Assembly (NCBI GenBank): GCA_031267435.1
Contig: JAIRZB010000072.1
Coordinates: 1 to 7,013 of the forward strand
Reading direction: 5' to 3'
DNA from: Puniceicoccales bacterium
Lineage (GTDB): Bacteria > Verrucomicrobiota > Verrucomicrobiia > Opitutales > LL51
Length of the DNA: 7,013 nt
The position numbers and the translations under genes are program-made. Position 1 is the first letter of the stretch. Each line of letters begins with the position of its first letter. Under the pieces are notes generated by a model. It searched no databases and was not told where the DNA came from. It saw only the letters and a list, made by a program, of their open reading frames with translations. This document shows positions 1 through 5,819 of the stretch, piece by piece.

Positions 1-392
1 CACCATTCGTCGGTTTTGAATTCCTCTGGAAGTGGCTTTGCTTCGGGTAAATCGGGGTCAGGCACATAATTTTTACGAATAGACTTCTGATAATTGGTTT
101 CAAATTCGACCAAATATTCAGGGCCCAGTTCTTCCAAAATAACTTGGGCCCACTTTTCTACTAAATCAGGTGGAAATTCCGTTCCACAAAAGGGGCAATA
201 GTTCATGGATACATACGATTTACATAACAATCCTAGCGTATTTTCCTCATCTTCATTTTTTTCATCTACGATGCCGTAGGATCTCCGTGAGGCATTGTAA
301 ATAATGAGCTTGTTTTTAGTAAAAAGAGCCCCTTTTTCAATTTCATCTTTTAATCTTTCGCAACAATATTTCCTTTTTGACCTTCTTTTCAT
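1..392 (-). CDS. Putative immunity protein, upstream-truncated tandem copy (partial, C-terminus outside window)
   Basis: Seen: an open frame begins with ATG at 392 and runs off the left edge after 130 complete codons, with no stop. It is a paralog of the gene at 434-829, about 80% identical by my count, and starts with the same basic MKRRSKRKYCC. Cysteines are at 10, 11, 57, 66 and 69, the last two in YCPFCG. Relative to its sister it has a five-residue acidic insertion near residues 45-49 (KNEDE region), which accounts for the 15-nt difference in repeat spacing. The end visible in the window (LPEEFKTDEW) matches the sister, so only about six residues are probably missing. Substitutions cluster in residues 13-60 and 95-107 while the CPFCG segment and the C-terminal tail are nearly invariant. 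Inference: an immunity protein paralog, either redundant or with altered specificity. The start lies 41 nt after the sister's stop, with only a weak AGAAG as ribosome site. Confidence 0.8.
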   Translation of the reverse strand, partial: MKRRSKRKYCCERLKDEIEKGALFTKNKLIIYNASRRSYGIVDEKNEDEENTLGLLCKSYVSMNYCPFCGTEFPPDLVEKWAQVILEELGPEYLVEFETNYQKSIRKNYVPDPDLPEAKPLPEEFKTDEW

Positions 393-433
393 TTTAACTT
401 CTGTTAATTATTTTACATTTTCTTTTATCGGGT

Positions 434-829
434 TCATAATCCTCGCTTCTTCCACCATTCGTCGGTTTTAAATTCCTCAGGAAGTGGCTTTGCTTCGGGT
501 AAATCGGGGTCAGGTACATAATTTTTAGTAGTAAGCTTCAGATAATGGATTTCAAATTCAATCAAATATTCCGGGCCCAGTTCTTCCACGATAACTTGGG
601 CCCACTTTTCTGCTAAATCGGGTGGAAATTCCGTTCCACAAAAGGGGCAATAGCTCATGGGTACATACGCTTTACATAACAATCCTGGATCATCTTCTTC
701 ATCTATGATGCCGTAGGATCTGTGTGGAGCGTCGTAAACAATGAGCTTGTTTTTAGTAAAACCAGCCCCTTCTTCAATTTGATCTTTTAACTCCTCGCAA
801 CAATATTTCCTTTTTGACCTTCTTTTCAT
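434..829 (-). CDS. Small Cys-rich zinc-ribbon-like protein, putative cognate immunity protein of the adjacent RNase toxin
   Basis: Seen: 131 residues with a basic start (MKRRSKRK), a CC pair at 10-11, C52 and a CPFCG knuckle at 61-65, then an acidic C-terminal half ending in PLPEEFKTDEWWKKRGL. The spacing of CC and CPxC suggests a metal-binding fold, though the set of ligands is uncertain. The pattern (N-terminal CC, a central CPFCG followed by a short FPP, a C-terminal DEWW) resembles from memory small uncharacterised proteins of the DUF6980 type; I could not check this. It starts 15 nt after the toxin stop codon with a weak AGAAG ribosome site, so translation is probably coupled to the toxin gene. 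Inference from position: immunity protein that binds and neutralises the C-terminal RNase domain in the cytoplasm. It shows no similarity I can see to the colicin E3 immunity protein, so the function rests on gene order and duplication, not on homology. Confidence 0.8.
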   Translation of the reverse strand: MKRRSKRKYCCEELKDQIEEGAGFTKNKLIVYDAPHRSYGIIDEEDDPGLLCKAYVPMSYCPFCGTEFPPDLAEKWAQVIVEELGPEYLIEFEIHYLKLTTKNYVPDPDLPEAKPLPEEFKTDEWWKKRGL

Positions 830-844
830 TTTAACTTCTGTTAA

Positions 845-1765
845 TTATTTTACATTTATATGTCTTGCAGGATCTGCCGGTTTATATATCGTCCCCTTCT
901 GAGGATCAATGGCTCCTTTATGCTTCCCCCTTGCATTGAAAAGCTCCCACTCATAGTGTCTATTATCTTGAGTTAGTAAATCTCCTTTTTTTAGTTCGCC
1001 ATGGTTTTTTGTTACCTTATAGTACCGTTTGTCTCCTATAGTTTTATATTTTTCGCATATTCCTTTGCTGATTTTATCTTCAATATATTTAACGCAATCC
1101 GCAAGTGTATTTACAATCCTATCCGATTCTGGGACGAGTTTAGCAACTGGTTTTGGAACAGTCTCTTTAACTGCTTTGGAGCCGGATTCTACGGCTTTAA
1201 CAATTTTAGGTTTTACAGCCTTATCAATCGCTTCAGATTTCGCATTTTTTACTTCAGATTTCGCAGCTTTTACAACTGTTTCGACAATTGCTTTTCCTGC
1301 TTTTATGAACTCCTTGAAGCCACCGCCGTTCAAACCCCAGATTTCCTGCGCCGTTGCTACGATCGTCGCATCGTCCGTCGCGTACTGTTCTTTCTCTGAA
1401 TTGTAAAAAAAGTCTACAATCGCCTGACGTTCCGGTTCTTCGGGATTCCTTTCGGCTAGGCGTTCCGCAAGATTTAGGGGCGTTCGATCGCATCTATCCT
1501 CCGCCGTAGGGTCGGCACCACCCTCGACAAGAAATGTCACACCCTTCAAATTCCCTTGGTTGACGGCCTCAAACAATGCTCCATCGAGTATCTTTTTCGC
1601 CCGTGCTACTTGTTTTTCCCGACGGTTGATTGTAACATCACCGGCATTGGTTATTCGTTCTTCGGGATTCGCTTGGAGAATGCTTATATTCCCCGTAACT
1701 CCCGTAAGAAGAAAACTTACCAGGATGCCCAACTTTCCATTTTTTACTTTTAATTTAGACTTCAT
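845..1765 (-). CDS. Exported ankyrin-like protein with C-terminal colicin E3-type ribosomal RNase toxin domain
   Basis: Seen, in 306 residues: a signal peptide at 1-32 (basic MKSKLKVKNGK, hydrophobic LGILVSFLLTGVTG, likely cut after LQA); an ankyrin-like segment at about 62-121 (ALFEAVNQGNLKGVTFLVEGG, then TPLNLA); a Lys/Ala/Val-rich helical or Pro-broken linker at about 155-212; and a basic C-terminal domain from about 255. That last domain aligns with the end of colicin E3: DNRHYEWE matches DSQHGELE, KGAIDPQKG matches LGSFDPKTG, and DPARHI matches DPKRNI. Residues D267, H270, E274 and R301 fall on E3 D510, H513, E517 and R545, with identical D-x2-H-x3-E spacing and only one residue fewer before the Arg. 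Known: E3 cleaves 16S rRNA at the decoding site and stops translation. Inference: a phage-encoded toxin or effector. No colicin receptor or translocation domain is visible. The start at 1765 is chosen over an upstream ATG at 1795 because of a strong AAAGGAG six bases away and because it restores a normal signal peptide. Confidence 0.83.
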   Translation of the reverse strand: MKSKLKVKNGKLGILVSFLLTGVTGNISILQANPEERITNAGDVTINRREKQVARAKKILDGALFEAVNQGNLKGVTFLVEGGADPTAEDRCDRTPLNLAERLAERNPEEPERQAIVDFFYNSEKEQYATDDATIVATAQEIWGLNGGGFKEFIKAGKAIVETVVKAAKSEVKNAKSEAIDKAVKPKIVKAVESGSKAVKETVPKPVAKLVPESDRIVNTLADCVKYIEDKISKGICEKYKTIGDKRYYKVTKNHGELKKGDLLTQDNRHYEWELFNARGKHKGAIDPQKGTIYKPADPARHINVK

Positions 1766-1771
1766 ATTGAA

Positions 1772-1780
1772 CTCCTTTCC
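1772..1780 (-). promoter_or_regulatory. Strong Shine-Dalgarno site that fixes the toxin start
   Basis: Read on the minus strand the site is GGAAAGGAG, followed by six bases and the ATG at 1765. It is the strongest ribosome site in the window. It lies inside the reading frame that would begin at 1795, so it argues that the ten extra N-terminal residues of that longer frame are not translated. The longer start would also overlap the -10 box and leave no leader. Confidence 0.8.
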
Positions 1781-1794
1781 AAATAGAAGCCCCA

Positions 1795-1823
1795 ATTAAA
1801 CCTTGTTGGGAGGATGGTGTCAA
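1795..1823 (-). promoter_or_regulatory. Sigma70-type promoter of the toxin and immunity cassette
   Basis: On the minus strand, TTGACA (1823-1818, a perfect -35) is followed by a 17-bp spacer and TTTAAT (1800-1795, five of six matches to the -10 consensus). Transcription would start near 1787-1789, leaving a leader of about 22 nt that contains the AAAGGAG ribosome site. This is the best promoter match found in the window. It implies that the toxin and its two downstream immunity genes can be expressed independently of the phage late operon, as expected of cargo genes that act in the lysogen. No factor-independent terminator is seen between the 199-residue gene and this promoter, so read-through from the tail genes also remains possible. 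Confidence 0.65.
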
Positions 1824-1855
1824 GCGCGCTTTAAATTATTTCGGTAAAGTCAAGC
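1819..1855 (-). promoter_or_regulatory. Possible operator: palindrome at the -35 box plus a 30-bp-spaced direct repeat
   Basis: AAGCGCGCTT at 1822-1831 is a perfect 10-bp palindrome whose edge overlaps the -35 hexamer by two bases. In addition the heptamer GCTTGAC (minus strand) occurs twice, at 1819-1825 and 1849-1855, exactly 30 bp apart, which puts the two copies roughly on the same face of the helix. Both would suit a repressor covering the promoter, but short repeats arise by chance in AT-rich leaders and no regulator gene is in the window. Confidence 0.3.
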
Positions 1856-1874
1856 ATTTTTATGTTTTTTTTCT

Positions 1875-2474
1875 TTATAATGTATTATTATTATAAAACG
1901 CTGCCGCTAGGGAAAATTCGGCGAGTTCGATTTCATTGCTCTTCCAAATTTGATCGTTATAATTTAAATAAATGGTTACGCTTTTTTCTAAAAAATTCAC
2001 AGTTTGTGCTTTGTAGCTGCTGCGTTGGCCGCTGTGCCCAGCGCTGCGATGGAAGGAAACGAGAAAATTACTGCCGGAAAGGGTCTCAACCCTGGCATAA
2101 ATTGCAAAATCAAAATTCACCGCATACGGGCCATCGCTTTGGTAATAGATGGTCGAAAAATCGACATTACCATCCGTTTGAACGCCGCTCGCTGAATGGA
2201 AAATCGTACCCTGAAAACTCGGAACATTGAGTAGCCGCATGCGAGGTGCCGTAGCGTACATTCCTCCCAGTAAAAGATTGCCCGTAACTTCCAGCGAACC
2301 ACTAAAGATCAATTTGTAATGGATTGTTAACGATTCCAATAACCAGTAGTTGCGGCAAAGTTCCTCCGCCGATAAATTATTGATTACAAAGGTACCCGAC
2401 GAAAATTCCAGAGGTACGAAAAATGGCGTTCCATAGGGCGTCACACGGCATAAAAATGGAGTATAAGTGGACAT
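1875..2474 (-). CDS. Beta-rich hypothetical protein, probable phage tail or tip structural protein
   Basis: I do not recognise this family. Seen: 199 residues, no signal peptide, no membrane segment, no cysteine motif, and alternating hydrophobic and polar stretches rich in Ser, Thr, Tyr, Phe and Asn (for example TIHYKLIFSGSLEVTGNLLLGG near residues 49-70 and YAVNFDFAIYARVETLSGSNFLVSF near 116-140). That composition is typical of jelly-roll or beta-sandwich virion proteins. It starts 16 nt after the stop of the hub-like gene with no clear ribosome site, suggesting translational coupling, so it is the last gene of the tail cluster before the toxin promoter. Inference: a minor virion protein attached to the hub or fibre. 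A non-structural role cannot be excluded. Confidence 0.65.
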   Translation of the reverse strand: MSTYTPFLCRVTPYGTPFFVPLEFSSGTFVINNLSAEELCRNYWLLESLTIHYKLIFSGSLEVTGNLLLGGMYATAPRMRLLNVPSFQGTIFHSASGVQTDGNVDFSTIYYQSDGPYAVNFDFAIYARVETLSGSNFLVSFHRSAGHSGQRSSYKAQTVNFLEKSVTIYLNYNDQIWKSNEIELAEFSLAAAFYNNNTL

Positions 2475-2490
2475 GGTTAAATGTGTGTTT

Positions 2491-4233
2491 TTAGTTTGGT
2501 ACCGGTAAAACGAAGGGGTCGCTGGAAAGTGTGTAGCGCTTCCTCAATGCGCCCGAATCGGAAACATCTTCCAAACGCAGGCAAACGATGGTATCCACAT
2601 CCAGTTCGCCGATATCGATAGAAATCTTTCGATCGGTGTTAGCGGGATCGTAAAAGGATAGTTTGCTCATTTTACCAGGTCCGAAGGATGTACTTTCGAC
2701 GCGGCCATATTTTCCCTGCTCGACGTAGGAGTTGCCGCCAGCCTCCGCCGTAGTTCTGGAATAAAAATTTCGCGAAGAAAAGCGATGGCGGTTGGACTTA
2801 GTCAGTTCGGAAAGATCGTCCGGACCGAGGTGTTTAGCGGGGCCAAGAAAAATCGTCGTTTCACCCGTATCCAAATGCTCTTCCACGGTTTGTACCACCG
2901 CGTCCATGGACTCCCACTCCCTACGTCCGCCGGTAATATTGATAGTTTTTCCTAGAAAAATACCCGAAATTTCCCGATGAATCTGCCGAATTTTGCCTTC
3001 GTACTGCAGTACGGAAACGCTTTGGTAAATGTTTTTTGCCAAATCTTCCGGAACAGTTTCTTCGCTGACATAGGATACGAGACTTCGATAGATTTTGGAC
3101 TGGGCATTGGTGGTATTAATTTTTACGGCAACCTCACGATCATGGACAATCTCATCCTCCGTCTCATAGGAAATTTTCGCCGTTACGATATCTTCCTCCA
3201 CATCACAATTCATCCAATTGGCGACCGATCCTGAAAGAAGTTCATTGGGTAAACTACCCTCGCGGGCCGGATCTTGTACGGCAAAATTGGAAACATTGCT
3301 CAGCCCTGGAAGATGTTTTTGCCACCACGTTTCGCTATTAATTTGAATCAATTCCGTGTCCATATCCTGTTTGATATGGGTTGATTGGGTACCTTCAAGT
3401 TCAATGGTCATGACGAGCGATCGCAATTCCATGCCCGTGGCATTGGTTGGATGGCGTTGGACTTCGATAGTTTTCCAGGATCTTCCGCTACTTTTATGAG
3501 TTTTTTCAAATTTTAAAACGACTGCCTGGATTTGTAAATCATAGCGCGGCACGAAATGAAATTCGCTCAAATCATTGATACCAAGGGACAATTTGGCCAA
3601 TTGGTTACGGCGCGTAATATGTAGGATCGGAATCGCCTGTGTGTAGTCAAAGAATGTAACCGTATCCGGAACCCAGCGCAGTAGCCGCCGGATTACCTCT
3701 GCGCAGGATAAATCCTTACATTCGTCGAAGGGAATGTAAATGGGTAAGTCGATGTCCTTTGCGATTATGTTTTGCCCAACCGCAGCATTGGCGTAGTTGA
3801 TCACGTCGCACAATTGCTCATCGATTGTAACCGCATTGCCATCGATATCCTGGCCGAGAATGAGATGACTTTTTTTGACATCACCCAGTGTGCTACCGTC
3901 ATCGTTAGGGTTAACCGGCTCTTTCCATGTCTGTTGGTAAATCAAATTATCCAAATACCACCAGGGCCCCGATAGAGTATATCGATGAAATTCCTCCACC
4001 GCACTGCCATGGATCGGTGTCTTCGCTACAATTCCCGTAAACCATAGCTGTCCATCTCGAAAAATTTGAATTACTTTCTGCGGCGCAAATTGTAGCGGTG
4101 CATCGATCGTATTTCCCGGAACCTTGAAAGTCACGGAATCCATTGCCTGGTTTTTCAGTTTCCGGACGACATCGCAAATTCCCCATTCGGCGAGTGTTCC
4201 TTCCTTACCTTCGTAGACTAATTTCCAAATCAT
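2491..4233 (-). CDS. Phage tail or baseplate hub-like protein
   Basis: Seen: 580 residues, soluble, no signal peptide. Residues 1-100 have the layout usual in tail hub proteins: a short beta domain, then VIQIFRDGQLWFTGIVAK at 54-71 and a HRYTLSGPWWYLDNL segment at 83-97, which resemble the fibre-side beta barrel of gp27/gpD-like hubs. Residues 165-240 contain a segment (ECKDLSCAEVIRRLLRWVPD) reminiscent of the low-complexity middle of such proteins. Residues 445-477 (AVVQTVEEHLDTGETTIFLG, then PAKHLGPDDL) recall a terminal motif I associate with uncharacterised phage tail proteins. From memory only, no search done. A good ribosome site (AGAGGAA, 4247-4241) lies seven bases before the ATG. Position between fibre and a small beta-rich protein supports a tail role: the hub joins the tail tube to fibres or the puncturing device. 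Which tail type (contractile or not) cannot be told from the window. Confidence 0.65.
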   Translation of the reverse strand: MIWKLVYEGKEGTLAEWGICDVVRKLKNQAMDSVTFKVPGNTIDAPLQFAPQKVIQIFRDGQLWFTGIVAKTPIHGSAVEEFHRYTLSGPWWYLDNLIYQQTWKEPVNPNDDGSTLGDVKKSHLILGQDIDGNAVTIDEQLCDVINYANAAVGQNIIAKDIDLPIYIPFDECKDLSCAEVIRRLLRWVPDTVTFFDYTQAIPILHITRRNQLAKLSLGINDLSEFHFVPRYDLQIQAVVLKFEKTHKSSGRSWKTIEVQRHPTNATGMELRSLVMTIELEGTQSTHIKQDMDTELIQINSETWWQKHLPGLSNVSNFAVQDPAREGSLPNELLSGSVANWMNCDVEEDIVTAKISYETEDEIVHDREVAVKINTTNAQSKIYRSLVSYVSEETVPEDLAKNIYQSVSVLQYEGKIRQIHREISGIFLGKTINITGGRREWESMDAVVQTVEEHLDTGETTIFLGPAKHLGPDDLSELTKSNRHRFSSRNFYSRTTAEAGGNSYVEQGKYGRVESTSFGPGKMSKLSFYDPANTDRKISIDIGELDVDTIVCLRLEDVSDSGALRKRYTLSSDPFVLPVPN

Positions 4234-4310
4234 GCGTTCTTTCCTCTTTTAAAGTTTTGTTGTCTTTATTTTTAATGAATAAATTTTCTTCACCCATCCT
4301 ATCTTTGCTT

Positions 4311-5414
4311 TTATAATTTTTTCTCTTCCGATTCCGATTGCTCTATCTCTTCCCGATCAGGCTCTAAAATACCTTGGCTACGCAAAAACTCAATAAACGG
4401 TTCCGCATCCTGTGGAATTCCCAGATCCTCGGCGACGCATTTGTTCCAAATTTTCAGTACTAGCTCTTTGGAAAATTGCACATTTTGCCTTTGGATTCGC
4501 TCTAGTAATCTCGTGGAAATATTCCCCTCCAGGAATCCGTCCATTAAACTTTCTATTTCTCCTTCCCTTTTTCCTTTACTTTCGCGGCGCTCCAACTCAC
4601 CATTATAGGTATCCACTTCCCTAATTTCTTCCCTATAAATTTCTTTATCCTTGGCGCTCCAACCTGTAAATTTTAATTTTTCCAAGGCGCTTTCAATTTC
4701 CTGAGGCATGCCTAAATTTCGATACTGGATAACTCGCTCGTCCGTAAAACTTTCCGAATTTTCGATCATATAATACCACCATTCTGCCGGTGTTAATTGT
4801 TCTTCTCGATCAACTTTACTAGCAATTTCCTTAGTCCCTGCTAATTCTATTTGAATGAGGCAAATACCATCGATTACTTTTTTTCCCTGCGAAAGCCAAT
4901 CGGTCATTCTATAGTACTTTCTAAATTGCCCCATATTTTTATCGTCCGTAGAATAATCAACAAACTGGATGGCATAAACATTTTTAATTTGCGAATGCCA
5001 CTCGCTTCCTCCTTCAAATTTTTGCCTAGCGAAGGTCGAAGCTGCGTAGAACAATGCACGCCGATCAAAGTTATCGTGGTGCATGATTTGCATTTCTATT
5101 ATGACATGATCTTTGTTTTGGGCTAGGCCGTGATAGTCCATTGTGGCATTGGCCTTTTTACCTTGCAAGGGAATTGTAATTTCTCCAGTAGAGGTTATCC
5201 GTACCGGATCAATGTGAACATTTGCAAAATGGCCGATGTCCGCAAAGAGACTGTTCACCAACGCCTCCGCGATCCGTAAATCGGACATCATGACTTTAAA
5301 TGCTGTGTCCGTTGTAGCCCTTGCAAAATGTGTCAATTCCGAGGCGTTCCCCCATGGGATAAGCAAAAAAAACAACGGTAAATTTTGAAAAAAACTCCTA
5401 TTAATTTTGACCAT
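4311..5414 (-). CDS. Rpn-type PD-(D/E)XK recombination nuclease / putative transposase with signal-peptide-like N-terminus
   Basis: Seen: 367 residues. The core at about 26-300 follows the PDDEXK_2 (Rpn) family: ARATTDTAFKVMMSD at 31-45, then the nuclease motif with D93 in TMDYHG, E107 and Q109 in IIEMQI, and the conserved NFDRRALFYAAS at 115-126. The catalytic acidic residues are intact. The end from about 270 is highly charged (ERRESKGKREGEIES), followed by LLERIQRQ and an acidic tail, as usual in the family. Known: Rpn proteins are DNA endonucleases that promote RecA-independent recombination. Odd: the first 25 residues (MVKINRSFF, hydrophobic LPLFFLLIP, then WGNAS) look like a signal peptide, unexpected for a DNA-acting enzyme. 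The ribosome site is weak (GGA two bases before ATG). It separates the fibre genes from the hub gene, 77 nt before the latter, which suggests insertion into the tail operon. No terminal inverted repeats seen. Confidence 0.85.
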   Translation of the reverse strand: MVKINRSFFQNLPLFFLLIPWGNASELTHFARATTDTAFKVMMSDLRIAEALVNSLFADIGHFANVHIDPVRITSTGEITIPLQGKKANATMDYHGLAQNKDHVIIEMQIMHHDNFDRRALFYAASTFARQKFEGGSEWHSQIKNVYAIQFVDYSTDDKNMGQFRKYYRMTDWLSQGKKVIDGICLIQIELAGTKEIASKVDREEQLTPAEWWYYMIENSESFTDERVIQYRNLGMPQEIESALEKLKFTGWSAKDKEIYREEIREVDTYNGELERRESKGKREGEIESLMDGFLEGNISTRLLERIQRQNVQFSKELVLKIWNKCVAEDLGIPQDAEPFIEFLRSQGILEPDREEIEQSESEEKKL

Positions 5415-5442
5415 GATCCGGAGAGAGTAGAATAGAAGGCTG

Positions 5443-5471
5443 ATTGTAAAGAAAAATACGAAGAAAATAAA
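5443..5471 (-). promoter_or_regulatory. Weak candidate promoter of the nuclease gene
   Basis: On the minus strand TACAAT (5448-5443, five of six -10 matches) lies 17 bp after TTTATT (5471-5466, three of six -35 matches), about 29 nt before the ATG at 5414. The -35 is poor and the region is AT-rich, so chance is a real alternative. If real, the nuclease is transcribed separately from the fibre genes. Confidence 0.28.
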
Positions 5472-5570
5472 CTTCGGATGTCGTTTTAATAAATTTTTGA
5501 TATATCATAGACTTGTTAATATGATGGTGGGGGAAATAGACAAAAGCAAAATGAAAAATTGCTTACTCAT

Positions 5571-5678
5571 CTAGGAACAGGAAGCGGGTAGGCTGTCCTT
5601 TGAAAGGTTAAATTTTTTATTCATTTTTCGTTTCGAATCGAATTTTTTCGACTGCCATTGTAACCCATAAGCATACAT
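5571..5678 (-). CDS. Possible 35-residue small protein (doubtful)
   Basis: Starts with ATG at 5678, preceded by GAGG (5686-5683) four bases away, and ends with TAG at 5571. The translation begins MYAYGLQWQSKKFDSKRK and is lysine-rich, without a recognisable motif. It starts 11 nt after the stop of the coiled-coil gene, so it would fit a compact tail cluster, but length and composition alone do not prove coding. The 275-nt gap 5415-5689 holds nothing else I can support. Confidence 0.25.
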   Translation of the reverse strand: MYAYGLQWQSKKFDSKRKMNKKFNLSKDSLPASCS

Positions 5679-5689
5679 AATACCTCGGA

Positions 5690-5818
5690 TTAACTCCGTA
5701 AATTATTGATCTGTGATTGTAAAGTTTCGATTTCGGCATGCAGTGTTCTATCGAGATCATCGAGCTGGGAACGAATTTCCTCAACCAAACGTTCAAGCCG
5801 TACGAGTAGCTCTTCCAT
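5690..5818 (-). CDS. 42-residue coiled-coil micro-protein, coupled to the tail fibre gene
   Basis: Seen: ATG at 5818, one base after the fibre stop (TAA 5822-5820), running to TAA at 5692-5690. The translation starts MEELLVRLERLVEEIRSQLD and ends LQSQINNLRS. Hydrophobic residues L4/L5, L8, L11/V12, I15, L19, L22, L26, I30, L33, I37 and L40 fall at 3- and 4-residue steps along almost the whole length, and there is no Pro or Gly. This is an uninterrupted coiled coil of about five and a half heptads. The stop-start spacing of one base strongly suggests translational coupling with the fibre. A GGA about a dozen bases upstream, inside the fibre gene, may serve as a weak ribosome site. Inference: oligomerisation or assembly partner of the fibre, or a detached trimerisation segment. 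Family unknown. Too short to rest on coding statistics. Confidence 0.6.
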   Translation of the reverse strand: MEELLVRLERLVEEIRSQLDDLDRTLHAEIETLQSQINNLRS

Positions 5819-5819
5819 A

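Larger units (their letters stand above)
1..857 (-). repeat. Tandem duplication of the immunity gene with the toxin 3' end
   Basis: Segments 1-420 and 453-857 are direct copies. The leader 393-420 is identical to 830-857, and in the upstream copy that stretch includes the last codons and stop of the toxin gene (845-856). The offset changes from 452 to 437 across the copies because of the five-codon indel. The repeated unit therefore spans the toxin's final codons, the spacer and the immunity gene. Confidence 0.88.

Noticed and set aside
1766..1795. Upstream ATG at 1795 extending the toxin by ten residues
   Set aside because: It overlaps the -10 box, has no ribosome site, and the strong AAAGGAG site points to the ATG at 1765, which also gives a normal signal peptide.
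1001..1799. Plus-strand open frames opposite the toxin gene
   Set aside because: They are Phe/Ser-rich mirror translations of the Lys/Ala/Glu-rich toxin with no ribosome sites or motifs.
1861..1875. T-rich run near 1865 as a terminator
   Set aside because: The run of T is on the plus strand; for the minus-strand transcripts it is poly-A, and no GC-rich stem precedes it.
1862..2302. Frames overlapping the 199-residue gene on both strands
   Set aside because: Composition is that of shadows (Arg/His/Cys-rich), without starts supported by ribosome sites.
4205..4297. 30-residue frame in the gap before the hub gene, overlapping its start
   Set aside because: Highly charged, no motif, poor ribosome site; the overlap contains the hub's own ribosome site, so it is most likely chance.
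5505..5570. 21-residue hydrophobic frame starting MSKQFFILLLSI
   Set aside because: Resembles a signal peptide but is too short, has no ribosome site and is followed by a stop; could be a gene remnant but nothing downstream continues it.
5572..5601. Imperfect inverted repeat (AGGAACAG / CTGTCCT) as terminator of the fibre genes
   Set aside because: The stem has a bulge and a 12-base loop, and no T-run follows directly on the minus strand.
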